Origin: Rosa chinensis
Lineage: Eukaryota; Streptophyta; Magnoliopsida; Rosales; Rosaceae
Direction: 5' to 3'
Length of the DNA: 64,000 nucleotides
Assembly (NCBI RefSeq): GCF_002994745.2
Contig: NC_037094.1
Coordinates: forward strand, 46,513,139-46,577,138
The notes under the pieces are model-generated. The model was not told the DNA's origin. It saw only the letters and a list, made by a program, of their open reading frames with translations, and did no database searches. Of the stretch, positions 1 through 11,785 are shown one piece after another (position 1 is the first letter of the stretch; the number at the start of each line of letters is the position of its first letter). Both the position numbers and the translations under genes were made by a program.

Positions 1-425
1 GCCTTGACTTCCTTAACATATGCTCCATGTTGGCTCAGGTGCTCATAAAAAGATCGACTCCATTGTAAACATAGAATGTTCTAGAGAAGTGCGTCACACA
101 ATAGGCAAGGAATAAGGACAAGGGTCTTCCATTAAGCTCATAGCCTTGATCCCATCGATCCATGGCCCAAAATCGTCCTCCACGGCATCCATAAAAGAAT
201 TGTAGCTCAAAATGTCTCCTCATTCTCTAAACTTTAACCACCTCCCAACCTCCCAAAAAGATGGCTAGATAACCTTATTGATGCAAAATGAACAAGAATA
301 AACATCACAAGTAATGCAAGGGCTGCCTCCCTAGCGAGCGTTTTGTTTAAAGACTTCATTGCCGGTCCATATGTCAAGGAGGTGACTCAAGGGACATTTG
401 GAGGGTGATCTTCTCCTCTTGAGTG

Positions 426-1470
426 TCAAATGTGGTGTCCAATTAAGCTTTGAATCGATGCCCATTTACCTTGAAGGGTTCCCCACCATGAAGATTCTTG
501 ATTGTTATAGCATTGAGGAAAAACTTCAACCACTTCAAAAGGACCGCTCCACCTAGACCTCAACTTCCCGGAAAATAACTTAAGCCTAGAATTGTATAGG
601 AGAACCTTTTGCTTGGGAAGAAATGTCTTCTTCACCAATTTCTGATCATGCATCACCTTGGTCTTCTCCTTAAACAATTTGGCACTCTCATATGCTTCTT
701 CTCGAATCTCCTCCAACTCACAAGGATCAAGCTTCCGCTTCTCACCATTTGCTTCCAAGTCCAAATTTAAAAATTTGATAGCCCACATAGCTTTGTGCTC
801 AAGGTCGACCGGAATGTGACAATTCTTTCCATAGCATAAGCGGAAAAAGGGACATGCCAATAGGAGTCTTATATGAGGTTCGATAGGCCCATAAAGCATC
901 ATCAAGCTTAATAGCCCAATCCTTCCTAGAAGAGTTGACTGTCTTCTCCAATATTCTCTTTATCTCCCTATTTGACACCTCCACTTGACCAGAAGTTTGA
1001 GGGTGTTAAGATGTGGCAACCTTATGCTTGACTTCGTATTTCCTCGACAAAGCATCAAAAGTCCAATTGATAAAATGTGTACCACCATCACTAATAATAA
1101 TCCTAGGAGTCCCGGATTGAGAGAAAATGTGCTTTTTCAATAACTTGGTGACTACCTTAGAATCATTCTTCCTTGTCTTCAACCCACTTTGAAACATAAT
1201 CAACCGTGACTATGATATACTCATTCCCATAAGAGTTCAGAAAGGGTTCCATAAAGTCTATGCCCCAACGATCAAAAATCTCAACCTCCATAATGTTAGT
1301 GAGAGGCATTTGGTCCTTGGAGGAAATATCCTGATCCTTTGACATCTATCACATTGAAGCACAAAAGTATGACAATCCCAAATAATGTAGGCCAAAAGAA
1401 ACCAGACTGAAGGATCTTGAAAGTTGTCCTCCTCCCACCAAAATGACCTCCACATAAAGATGAGTGACAC
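426..1470 (-). pseudogene. Ty3/gypsy integrase fragments (zinc-binding, core, C-terminal)
   Basis: Reading leftwards on the minus strand there is an HHCC-type zinc-binding remnant ([13 protein letters not shown], about 1310-1380). Next comes the integrase core start ([12 protein letters not shown] and [13 protein letters not shown], about 1165-1300). Then follows the second catalytic block (GTPRIIISDGGTHF, about 1060-1110) and the third region ([13 protein letters not shown], about 930-985). Last is a C-terminal domain with the SRWSGPFEVVEV motif (about 520-570). These lie in at least three frames, so several indels separate them. The order and spacing are those of a Ty3/gypsy integrase, which would insert the element cDNA into chromosomes. 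Confidence 0.85.
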
Positions 1471-1718
1471 AATGAAATAATCTCAGGCGTCTTCCATTGA
1501 GGAATACATCATCTAACCACATAGTCTTTGCCCACCTTCCACAAGTACGGGTCATCCCAAATATATAACCGAGCATCTCTAAGAAACTTCTTTCTGGCCT
1601 GTGCATCATAATCATCCTGAATGAAGGTGCAATTGCTAGCCCAATAATTAACAAAGTCTGCAAATCAAGGCATCTCAGAGTCAACATGAAATAAGTACTC
1701 ATGATTATCAGGAAAATG

Positions 1719-1955
1719 CTAAATCAATGGTATATCAGAAGAGTCTCCGCCGTGCTCAAGTCTAGACAAATAATTTGCAACAAGGTTATCTCGACCCGGC
1801 TTATCTCTGATCTCTATATCAAACTCCTGAAGCAATAGCACCCAACGAATCAAACAAGGCTCGGCATCCTTCTTGCTCAATAAATATCTCAATGCCGCAT
1901 GATCTGTGTGGACAATCACCTTACTCCCAAGAAGATAACTCCTAAACTTCTCCAA
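1719..1955 (-). pseudogene. Ty3/gypsy RNase H domain fragment
   Basis: About 78 codons are open on the minus strand. They contain the [11 protein letters not shown] core and the [12 protein letters not shown] block that follow the reverse transcriptase in Ty3/gypsy pol. The RNase H would degrade the RNA strand of the RNA:DNA hybrid during reverse transcription. The frame continues upstream (to about 1997) as an acidic [12 protein letters not shown] stretch before homology stops. Reverse transcriptase and protease are missing from this copy. It is a remnant, not a working gene. Confidence 0.85.
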
Positions 1956-1997
1956 TGCAAAGATAATAGCAAGGAGCTTCTTCTCAGTAGTAGTGTA

Positions 1998-3448
1998 CGC
2001 GGGGAGATTTAGGGGTGAGTAAGCCTCACAAGGTTCATTTATGAACGAAGTTCACTTTATCGTTGTGGAATTATTTGCTAAATTGTGAAATCATTTTCAG
2101 ACATAAATATATTTTTTTTAAAATTATATGAACTTGATCGCCAATAGTTCATAGGTTATTTAAATGGGGTTTTGTTATAAAAATAATTTTCTTGAGTTTT
2201 GTGATTTGTGAACTATACTTGGTATTAGTGGCATTCTTGAGTGAATGACTACGTATATATATACATAATTACGTGAAATATATATATCTTGGTGGAAATT
2301 ATTGTGTGGTGGAAACAATAGTAGTGAAATTGTTCTTATTTTTGTTTTGAGGGTTGACTTTTTAAGGAAAAGCATATATTGTGAAAAAGGTGATTGTATT
2401 GCTTTGATAAAGTGCTTTGAGTTGTGAAACATTTTGGGTCTGGTGTGACCATGGAGAGTAAATTAATGACCTGTGTGGTGAATAAAATGATTTTCAAAGT
2501 ATTTTTCCTTTATTATCCAAGAGGGACTTTATGGATCACTATGATGTAGGCAACATGCATGGTGATTGACCTATGTGGTAATTGACTTGTGTGGTGATTG
2601 TTGTTGTAAAGAGTCTCGGTTGTGTTAGCTATTTGATTTCATCTAAATCTCCTGAAGAAAATTATATGCAGGGTTTACCATCTTTTTGAATTGTTGATTT
2701 CAATATAATCTCATGAACTAAATTATATGCAGGGATTACTTTATGTTTATATTGCTTGATTGTGTTTGAAAATTCCTGAACTACATTATATGCAGGAATT
2801 ACTTATTAGTTTTGGCTATGGAATTGAAGTAGAATAGTTGTTTGAGATTTTTAGATAAGTTGACATGTCTCTGAGGCATTAATTTCATCTTCTAAAAGAA
2901 CAGGAAGGGGATTTGAGTGATTATGTTGTGAGATTTCTAATTGATTTCACAATGTCACTAAGAGGATAGATATTTGCTTCCAAGAGGAAATGGTTATGAG
3001 TTAAGTGTTAATACTATATTGAGTTGGGGTTGAGTGGTTTGGGATCTTAAGTTGAGATATCATATGTTGGTGATTTTAATCACGAAATATTTGCTTCCAA
3101 GAGGAAATGGTTATCAGTTAAGTGTTAATACTATATTGAGTTGGGGTTGAGTGGTTTGGGATCTTAAATTGATGTGAAATTAAGGTGATCTTAAGTAGGT
3201 TATTGAGCATGATGATGATGTGAAATTGTTTATGAGTGTTTTATTTCTTAATTGATGTTAAGTTGAGATATCTAAAGCATGTGCTTTCTGTTATGATTGT
3301 TGAGTTTACTCATACAAGCTTAAAAAGCTTATCGGGTTCGTTGTTGCAACCCGATGCACTATTCAATGGTGTAGGGTTTTATCCTGCAGGTTAGGGTGAA
3401 CATGGTTGAAGCAAAGAGCTTCATTGCTATTGCAGTGAGAGGTTTAGT
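1998..3448 (+). mobile_element. Long LTR copy B, left part (5' end missing)
   Basis: This is the middle and 3' portion of the ~3-kb LTR family. It shows the 'ggtgagtaa..ctcaca' block that starts the second half of copy C, and three imperfect repeats of the type 'tcctgaactaaattatatgcaggg' (about 2650-2810). It also has the late conserved block with an AAGCTT-centred sequence and 'gcactattcaatggtgta' (about 3310-3400). It stops at 3448, where copy A is inserted, and resumes at 6800. A 75-bp segment is duplicated inside it (about 2979-3050 and 3095-3165). The first ~1.3 kb of the LTR is missing at the junction with the Athila fragment. The copy is non-coding. Confidence 0.8.
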
Positions 3449-6400
3449 TGTAGTGCCCCAGAAATTCGTTATTATTTTCCGAGGATTTTCCAGAATCTAA
3501 ATTGTAGTTATTGGACGGTTTCGTGACTCATGGACGGAGGGGAAGTGTTTCGGACGAATTTTTATTCGAAGAATATGGTTTTAGGGGGGGTTGCAAAGGT
3601 TGAATTTTTATACGCTGGGTTTCTCAGAAAACTTCCTTCACCAAAGTCGTAGAGTACATCGATACGAGTTCGTGGATATGTGGAACACATAAATCGGAGT
3701 TCGTATGAGAAAGTTATGGCTGTTGGAAAAAGTTTCCATTTTTGTATATAGGCGATTTTTTTCCGGAAATTACAGAAAAATGCCAGGTTTCCATTTTGGG
3801 AAACCCAGCTCTGTTTCTCTCTCCCCGAGCCCGATTCGTCTCCTCCCTTTGGCAGCGGCGATCTCGCTCATCAGGCCACCATAGGACGAAATTTTTTGTG
3901 GGTTTTGTTCGTCTCAACCTCACCTACAAATTCCCTGACAACATCGAGGAGAAACACGAGCTGTGGAGGGTGCTACGAGGCTGATAAGCCGCACGGTGGA
4001 GCTGCGAATCGCCTCCAATGGCCGTTCTTCGTTCTCCCAGCTCTGGCCACCTTTGGCCGAGATTCAAAAAGGGATTTTGCACTTCAAGGGACGTATATCA
4101 TTTCTCCTGAGGTGGTTTTGCATCGATTCAATCTGTGGAGATCGAATTGGATCGATTTCAAAATTAGGGTTCATCGGGTTTCAGTTGCTTCAAAGGTAAA
4201 ATTCGATTGATTGGTTTATAATTTGACTTTGGTGTAGTTATAAAAGTTATAATTGGAGTTGAGAAGAAGAACTTTGGTGTTGGAAGTTTTGTCAAATTCC
4301 GACTTTGGGCCGGCGGTGGCGCTGCCATTGTGGTGGTGTTTTCCAGCTAGTTTTCGGCCACCTCAAGGATAGTTTCTATTCTTGATTTTGATCTACTCAT
4401 TGATACGAGCATTTCGATATACAACACTTAATTTTTGGAGATTGTATGAGCATGTTAGGGTTTTTGTGATTTTGAACCGTTCGGATTTCGATCAGTGTGG
4501 ATCCGACTATCCGATCGACTTGTAATTTTGTCACATCGATCGTAGAAGCATCCCAGAGAATTTGGGTGGTCTCGGATGAGGGTTCGCCTTGATTGGTGTT
4601 ACTTTCAGGGTTGTTGTTCGATTAGGAGTTTCGAACTTTAATCACTTTGTGATTCGCGCACTGAATTGAGACCCTATGTATTTAGGTGCTTGTCGGACTT
4701 GTGTTGAATGGATTGCGGCGATTTGTTCTTGTGTTGGTTCGCGCTTGAAGACGCAACAGGATTCAGAGGTGAGTAATCTCGCAACGTTCATTTGCGAACG
4801 GAGTTACCATTATTGTTTTGGCTTTATTTGTTTAACTGTAAACTATAGTTGGTATTAGTAGGCATTCATGAGCGAATAACTACGTATATATATATATTTA
4901 CATGAAATATATATGTACTGGTGCAATTGTTGTGATATGGGCAGCATAGGCCATACTGAGTTCAGTATCGTTGGAAATAGTGAAATTAAGTATTGAATCG
5001 TGATAATAGAATTTCATTTGTTGAGATACCATGGGTCTAGTACAACCATCTTAATTGGTGATTTAAGATATGGTAGGTTGTGTAAAAAAATATTTGTGTA
5101 ATGAATCGTTGAAATCAATGTGATGAATCTTTGTGATGATTGCCATGTAGAGCTTGTGTAGGAATATTTGTGTAATGAATTATTGAAATTAGTGTGATGA
5201 ATATTTGTGATGATTGTCATGTAAATCTTGTGTGTGTAGGAATATTTGTGTAATGAATCATTGCAATAAGTGTGATGAATCTTTGTGATGATCGCCGAAA
5301 TCTGTGTGATGATCGCCGAAATCTATGTGATGATCAGCTAGACAATTGCTATCTGTGTGATGACCATCGGAATCTGTGTGATGATCAGTACGATAATGGC
5401 TATCTATGTGATGATCAGTACGATAACGGCTATATGTGTGATGATCAGCTGGACAATTGTTATCTGTGTGATGACCCTCGGAATCTGTGTGATGATCAGT
5501 AGGATAATGGCTATCTGTGTGATGACCGGTGAAATATGTGTGATGATCAGCTGGACAATTGCTATCTGTGTGATGACCCTCAGAATCTGTGTGATGATCA
5601 GTAGGATAATGGCTATCTTTGTGATGACTGGCGAAATCTGTGTGATGATCAACTGGACAATTGCTATCTGTGTGATAACCCTGGAAATCTGTGTGATGAT
5701 CAGTAGGATGATGGCTATCTGTGTCATGAACGGTGGAATCTGTGCGATGATCAGTGTGCTGACTGCTCTGTAGCGGAGCTGAATTGTTATTAAGTTGACA
5801 ATGATCGAGAAGACTCCTGTGATGGTCGGGGTTACCTATGGACGTCAGAGTGTGAGGTTACAATGACTACTATGACTTGAATTGCTTGACTTAGTGTGAC
5901 CTCCTGAACTAAACTATATGCAGGGGTTACCATGAATTGTTTTGCTTGTTTTGAATTGTGATTGCCTTGTTTTCTTCTTGATTTATTAATTGATGGTTTG
6001 ATTTATCTTTAGAGCCATAGTGGTGACGAATTGTACTCTGTGGTGAGGATAGGAAGGTGATTCACTGATTTTCACCTTTGATGTCATGTTGATAACAAAG
6101 GCTTCTAGTGGAAAGGAAATGAGTGTGATTTTGGAATTCGCCATAGTGCGTTAGAATGGCGTCAAACATTGCTTGAGGAGTCTTGTTTGACTAAATTTGT
6201 GTAATTGGACGCTAGGTTGAGAATCTAAGCATGAGGCTTTAGTCACCAGTTGACTTATGTAGGCACGATATGGAAGGATATGGAATTGATGGTTGTAGGT
6301 GTGAGATATGTGCATATCGTGTTTAGGTTGAGGTGACTTAAGAATGTACTTCTACTTTGTGGTTTTGAGTTTACTCATACGAGCTTTCATAAGCTTACCG

Positions 6401-6799
6401 GGTTTGTTGTGTGGCAACCCAGTGCACTATTTAATGGTATAGGGGTTAATCCTGCAGGTCAGGGTAATCGCGACTGAAGCTGAGGTAGCGTGCTGGCAAC
6501 ATTACGGTAGAAGCCAATTTTGTGACTTTACCGTTGTTAAGACTTTCGCTTGTAGTAAGCTCTGAGGAGCATTTACTTATTATTTTGTTGTGGCAATTTA
6601 ATTTGTAAACTCGTGTAATATTTGACTTTGCGGAGCGAGTCTGTATTGATTAGTGGGTTCAGGGCATCAGTATGTACTTGGTTTAAAAAGAAAAAAAAAG
6701 TTTTCGAGATATTTTGTATTGATGGCTGAACCATCACGCATGTATAATAATGAGATTATATATCGATTTTTATTTGTGGTAAAAATCAAGGGCGTGACA
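3449..6799 (+). mobile_element. Solo long LTR copy A, inserted in copy B
   Basis: This is a 3351-bp element starting TGTAGTGCCCC and ending GGGCGTGACA. The 5-bp TSD TTAGT is perfect (3444-3448 and 6800-6804). TG...CA ends and a 5-bp TSD are what LTR retrotransposon integrases leave. With no internal region and no partner LTR, I read it as a solo LTR left by LTR-LTR recombination. The start block 'gtttcggacgaat...ttgac' (3545-3610) is shared with C, G and H and, inverted, with D and F. It lies in the same orientation as the host copy B. Its second half holds an expanded minisatellite (5265-5762). No conserved protein is encoded. Confidence 0.85.
5265..5762 (+). repeat. Minisatellite in LTR copy A (unit about 20-21 bp, higher-order about 102 bp)
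   Basis: The core 'ctgtgtgatgatc' recurs about every 20-21 bp, alternating with spacers such as 'agctggacaattgctat', 'agtaggataatggctat' and 'ctcggaat'. These order into a longer unit: the 'ctggacaatt' variant recurs near 5449, 5550 and 5652, about 102 bp apart. Because the short unit is close to a multiple of three, several frames stay open on both strands without this being a gene. The same minisatellite occurs inverted in LTR copy D (about 31575-31850). Confidence 0.9.
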
Positions 6800-7088
6800 T
6801 TAGTAACCTAATTTTGTTATGCATTTGTTCGTCTTCTGATGTGTAATAAGCGTAGTGCATGAGTTTACTTATTGAATTCTTGTTTCAGTTTAATTTGTAA
6901 ACTTTGTATAATGTAATATGCGACCTAAAGAATGAGTCTGTAATCATATTATGGGTTCGAGACATCTTTGTTGCTTGTGTTAAAACAAAAATTTTACAAT
7001 TGTTTAGTGTTGATGTTCGTTCACTCCCGATGGATTTTGTTATTCTTTATTTTGATTGTTAATTGTGTTTGAAAATCGGGGCGTGACA
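6800..7088 (+). mobile_element. Long LTR copy B, right part (3' end)
   Basis: Sequence resumes exactly where copy B was broken at 3448, including the second TTAGT copy at 6800-6804. It runs to the family 3' end 'cggggcgtgaca' at 7088. The content ('gtaataagcg', 'tttgtaaactttgtataatgtaatatg', 'gggttcgagacatc') matches the last 280 bp of copy C in order. This confirms that A is nested in B. No TSD can be tested for B because its 5' end is missing. Confidence 0.85.
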
Positions 7089-7430
7089 ATGACAGTAACT
7101 TTTCAGTTCGTCAAGAACAATTTTTTGGTTTGGAGCAGTAGCTTTTGGAAAGACCGTATGTAGTGACTTATCAATGAATGTTGGTATGTTTTTTTTTTTT
7201 TTGGAGAATCACAATAACTTTTCGGTTCATCGACAATAGTTGTTTTGTTTGTCATCCTTCGTTTTTTAATTAATAACAATAACTGTTTGGATGCATTGAG
7301 ATATTTTTATATATAAAGAAAATCAAAAATACAGTGGCATTTTTGTAAATTTTGAGCATTTTTTGTGGCCTTATGAATGAAGCAAATATTGGGTGGTTTA
7401 GAAAATAATAAAGTTACTACAGTAGATATC
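7089..7430. repeat. Dispersed AT-rich repeat shared with 53880-54137
   Basis: There is no coding potential. Phrases such as 'acagtaacttttcagttcgtc', 'tcggttcatcgacaatagttg', 'ggatgcattgagat' and 'catttttgtaaat' recur in the same order near 53880-54130. This is therefore an unclassified dispersed repeat. Both copies were later hit by LTR elements: the Athila-type LTR at 7436 and the copia LTR at 54138. Confidence 0.6.
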
Positions 7431-7435
7431 ATTGT

Positions 7436-9235
7436 TGATAGGAGCACAAACTGTGACGTTTTTAATATGTATTTTCCCTCATTTGGCTAAGTTATTCTCT
7501 TAAAATTACTAACTATAACATAGTTTTTGTTTTTAGGTACTTCAAGGTCAGAAATGGAGAAAAGAGGCGAAAAAGAGCAGAAATGAGCGTAAATGAATGA
7601 TAAGTCATTTTAGAAACTTTCCTCTTTCATTTTAGGAAATATTTCCTATTTTGTTTTAGGGAACTTTCTTCCTTTGAACTTTCCTATTTCTGATTTTCTT
7701 GTTTAAAGAGAGTCCATCCCAATGAGAACTCTTGAGTGATGAAATCAAGGAATCTTGAAGGATAAGATGAAGCACAAAAATAAGGAGGAATTCAAGGGGA
7801 GATAAAAAGAGAGTTTTTATAGTCAATATTTATTCCTAATTATCTTATTTCTTAGTGATTATACACTCTAATTAATTTCTGATTTTTCTTGATTATAGGA
7901 GTTCATTGTGTGCACACCCTTGGAAGAAGAAATTAGTGCAATTCAAATGAGAGGAATAAGGGATGTATCTGGTCACTATTCAAGGGAAAGAGAAGGAGCA
8001 TTGCATGATTAACTCTAGAAATATCCAAGAGTCATTAAGGGGAAAAGAGATTAGAAGATTCAAGACTTTGTCATGAGAAAATCAAGGAAAATTAAGGAGA
8101 AATCACCTCTAGATGAATGACCATGATTGAATCACAAGAGAGGATAGAGGATTCCACTATAAATAGCAGCAATTCTTGAAGCCAAAATCATCACTTCTTC
8201 ACACAAAATTCAGTTCATTAGCCTAGCTCTCTTCTCTCCAAAACCCTCTCCAAATTTAGAAAAAGCCTCTTGCCGTGAAGAGCTTTAGGACTTTTCCAAG
8301 GTTGTTCCTGTTCTTGAAGGCCTAGCCTTGTGTTCTCATGACGTTCTCCAAGCTTCCTTGAAGATAAAAAAGTGTAATCCAGGGCCCTTATATCTGTTTT
8401 CACACTCTTTAGTATTGAATTTTAGATTTTGATAATGAATTTTGTTATTGGAGTTGGATTTTTGTCAAGAACGAGTTTATGCTAGTAATTTTCAGATTCG
8501 TTTCTTTATGTTCTTGATTTGTTTATGATATCTGTACAATCTGATTTTGTGTCATCCTTTTATATCTTTAAGCATATGATTTTAGTTGAATAATGATGTT
8601 GATCTGCAGGTTAATAAAGCCAAATTTGTGTTCTAATTCACCTAATCATTTTAGGGCAAAAATTGAAGTGGTAAAGGCTATGTACAATGGTTGAGATTAT
8701 ATGCTACATGTTTAATGCGTTTGTAACTTCTTATGGATGCATACATGTTTGAATTCAGAATTCTAATTGCAATTAATGATTCATATTTAACATTGACGGA
8801 TGCTCTTCAGTATTAACGTAATGTTTTATATGAAATATTTTAAGTTACAGACTTTTCCTAACTTAGGAGATTAAAAAGAAGAATTAAAGTGGTACTCGAT
8901 CTCTTCAGACTTGTACTTCGAATTCATTTATGATATTTAGTGTTGGCACGATTTTAGGTTGTATAGATTGAACCAACTCGTTGCATGTTGATATGGTTTG
9001 AAAATTCTGATTAAGTGTGAAGAAGTCGATCATTGTAGATAGTTTTATTTGTTTTGTTTTTACTTTAAGTAGATTAGGAACCAAATTTCAAAACCCTCAT
9101 TTTATTCTTTTATTTGTTAATTGACCTTTTTGTGTAGGTGTACCCTACAATCCCCTGACTGAACGATCCCTGCTTATCCTATACTGATAACTACATTTTG
9201 CAGGGTTAAATTGCAAGGCTATTTTAGCTGCATCA
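7436..9235 (+). mobile_element. Solo LTR, Athila-type Ty3/gypsy
   Basis: An 1800-bp TG...CA sequence (TGATAGGAGC ... GCTGCATCA) is bounded by a perfect 5-bp TSD ATTGT (7431-7435 and 9236-9240). It has a plant promoter TATA box at 8158-8165. Near its 3' end is the phrase 'ctgactgaacgatccctgctta..ctatactg' followed by 'cagggttaaatt', which I recognise from the U5 end of Athila-like LTRs. Nothing resembling a primer binding site follows 9235, so the internal region and second LTR have been lost. It is on the + strand, opposite to the Athila pol fragment at 1-1997, so the two are not parts of one insertion. Confidence 0.85.
8158..8165 (+). promoter_or_regulatory. TATA box of the Athila-type solo LTR
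   Basis: TATAAATA is followed about 25-35 bp downstream by an A/C-rich probable start ('atcacttcttcacacaaaatt', about 8188). This divides the LTR into ~750 bp of U3 and ~1050 bp of R-U5. The promoter could still drive read-through transcripts to the right, towards the Pack-MULE. Whether it is active cannot be judged from sequence. Confidence 0.6.
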
Positions 9236-9240
9236 ATTGT

Positions 9241-9948
9241 TTCAAGTTATCAATGAACCAAACTTAATAATGACCCAGAGTAGGTTCTTGCAAAGTTCTA
9301 GTCTCAAAGCAGACACAACAATGTTTTTTTTTTGTTTGGTGCAATATATGGATCGATAAGCGACATACTGAAATCTAAATGGATTGAGAGAAAAGAGCTC
9401 TTTGTGTAGTTGAGTTGAATTCTCGAAAAGGACCAAACAATATATGTCAGCTCAATATGCGCAAATAAACAAGCAATGTCATTCCAACGAGGTTAATAAA
9501 ATTATCATGTTGCATACACACAAGGGCGATGTAAAGCATTGTAACAATATAATCTTACGAAAAGAGAAATGTAGTATAGATTTGAAAGGCATTAGACGAG
9601 TTATGAGTTAATTGTATTTTTTACATTATCTTTCATTTTCTTTTATTGTAACTTGTTTATTATTTAGCTAATAATAACCTAAAAAGGGTGTGACGCTATT
9701 CAGTGTAAGCTCACTCATATTGAAAGTTGTTGCAAGTATGAGCACAAGCTTCGAAATAATTACTCGAGATATATTTAGTTAGAATGTAAGAAATGATGAA
9801 GATTTCATTTGTAAAGATTTGGTATTTCAAATATATGATTTTCGACCATATTAAAAATATATACTTTTATGTTATATTTTACATTCACACCTCTCATTCA
9901 AATTTAGGTGCTTAAAATTCGATGACCATAGTTCTAAAGAGAAAGAGA
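9241..9948. other. Spacer, nothing recognised
   Basis: About 700 bp of AT-rich DNA between the Athila-type solo LTR and the Pack-MULE. I see no long ORF, no repeat shared within the window and no RNA gene. Confidence 0.5.
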
Positions 9949-9957
9949 ATTTATTTT

Positions 9958-10075
9958 GGATTAAATTTTGTTTAGTCTCTATACTCTGACCCTTTTTTCA
10001 TTTCAGTCCCTAACATTCTCAATTAATCTGAAAAGTCTTTGAGGTCGCAATTTCTCTTTGATAAGTCCTCACCGT
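9958..10075 (+). repeat. Left terminal inverted repeat of the Pack-MULE
   Basis: Pairs with 12183-12300 inverted, with roughly 85% identity by eye over the outer 110 bp ('ctcaattaatctgaaaagtc' is identical in both). Weaker similarity may extend to about 10130 ('gatgtggc' against 'gacgtggc'). Confidence 0.9.
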
Positions 10076-11009
10076 TAAGATTTTGTTAAATTGAGCTGTT
10101 AAGTTGTTGATGTGGCCATCCAAGCCACGCCACCTCAGCAATTTGCTTGCCATGTAACTTGTAAAATAACCAATATACCCCTCCTGCATTTTCCCCCATT
10201 CTTCACCAAGTTTTACAAAGCAAGACAACTGTACTGAAATTTTTTGGTCAACCCTAAGCATAAACAATAAGATTACACCCAGTTAAAATAGAGACAATCC
10301 AGTGGCCAAATTTCTTTTTTTCCTTTCCTTCAACAAACAGACAAATTTCCCAAAACAAACACCAAGTAACGAACACATAACATCATGATTTTTCTAAGGA
10401 CAATGGACATAAATCACTTTAGATTTGTCAGAGGAAGAGAGGAAAAAGAAAAAAGGGAACAAAAGGTTGACAATTTTGCTCCAGAGACTGATAACATTGA
10501 CACCAGCTATGGTAGTTCCTACAACAAAAATTCCCTCCAAAGTGATTGAAATTTTCACAGTAATTTCATGGAGAAAAAACAAAGACTCGAAAATCAGCTG
10601 CTCCCTTCAAAGTAATATAAACATCTCTACAATTGTGGCTTTGAAATTTTCATATAACTAAAGCTCTGTCAAGTTATATGCTTATTTACCAAATGAAATT
10701 TTTTTATGAAATCACCAAGAGCCATTTTATCAACACGGACAAATGGATAGTTGATCACATATAGAATACCAGTTTTTGCAAATTACCATCAATGGTAGCA
10801 TGTGTAATAGATAGAATACAAAGAACACTGGGTATTCAAGCTTAAGGTCAATGTCAAGAGTGAAATAGCAGAGAATCACTTATTGAACATTTCATCTACA
10901 ATAGATAGAACTCTGTATCATCTAAAGCAGAAGATAACAGGAGAAATTGGACCTTCAGTTCAAGACATCAAGTTGCCGCCTCAAACTGCTTCAACATGTC
11001 ACAATGTGG

Positions 11010-11512
11010 TGTTTCGCGTACAAATCCCCTCCGAAGATGGCATGAAGTTGAGAAGCAAAATAAGTAGCACAGGCAGCACAATCCGAGCATTTAACCCACT
11101 AGAACCTTACTTAGCAGGCCTCGGGCCTTGTTCTTATCCAGATGAACCTTCAAACACAGCTTCCCATAAGCTTTTCGAACATCTTCAACACTACAATTCC
11201 TCTCCATCCCCAAAATCTCATAATAATCCTTCTTCTTCTTCAATTGCCTCACAATTGGTGGTTGCTTCTCCGTATACCCACTTGTTGACCCAAACCCAAC
11301 CTGGACAACCCGTCAACTATTTTAGTGCCATCTGAAGTCGGCAAAGGATCGAAGTCTTTCTCTACCGACGATAACAGATCGTCGATCGGTAACGACGGAT
11401 CAAGACGATGAGCTTTAGACAAAAACTTTACGGCACAGCTGCAATCTCCGCTGTCTAAAGCTTTTTTTCCAAATTCTAAAACATTTCAAGGCGTCATTTT
11501 GTTTTCGTCCAC
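11010..11512 (-). pseudogene. Captured DnaJ/DUF1977 (DNAJB12-type HSP40) gene copy, broken
   Basis: On the minus strand this reads like the plant HSP40 family with a C-terminal DUF1977 region; such proteins are membrane co-chaperones. Near 11512 the family's first codon is GTG instead of ATG, followed by compensating indels. Then comes KKALDSGDCSCAVKFLSKAH with RLDPSLPIDDLLS (about 11370-11460). After a frameshift and stops comes the J domain ([20 protein letters not shown], about 11160-11215). The catalytic HPD tripeptide reads HLD. The middle is deleted, and sequence jumps to the hydrophobic LPVLLILLLNFMPSSE segment of the C-terminal region (about 11030-11085). It cannot make a working chaperone. 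It was presumably captured from a host gene elsewhere. Confidence 0.85.
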
Positions 11513-11785
11513 CTCAAATCTCTAAGAGACACGAACCCAAATCAATCCCAAAATACACAAAAACTAAGGCAAAGAAGAATAAAAATTGAAACTTGATTTA
11601 AGTAAAGAAACGAAATTTAACCGAAAATTGGGGAAACTGAACTTACTGATGAGATGGATCTAAAGGAGGCCTCTTCTGGGTATTGATCTTTTTTTGGAGA
11701 TTTTGATCGAATCACTGTGATTTCATGGAGTCACAATGATTCGATCATGGGCCTATCTTGGTCTTGCAGATTCAAACTACTTAGC

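Larger units (their letters stand above)
1..1997 (-). mobile_element. Decayed Athila-type Ty3/gypsy internal fragment
   Basis: Minus-strand pieces of a Ty3/gypsy polyprotein run from the RNase H domain (right) through integrase to post-integrase sequence (left). The reading frame changes several times, so the copy is dead. The RNase H wording ([20 protein letters not shown], then a DHLSRLE-like end) is the form usual in the Athila branch; that assignment comes from memory of the family. No LTR is seen here. The right edge is abrupt at about 1997: the RNase H frame is lost and the sequence becomes the interior of a ~3-kb LTR (copy B). The left edge runs off the window. Confidence 0.85.

Noticed and set aside
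5272..5773. Overlapping open frames on both strands (76, 138 and 107 codons)
   Set aside because: They are translations of a 20-21-bp minisatellite; products are pure repeats with no domain, and the array varies between LTR copies.
1..9235. One large Athila element joining the pol fragment (1-1997) with the LTR at 7436
   Set aside because: They are in opposite orientations and the LTR has its own perfect 5-bp TSD, so it is a separate solo LTR.
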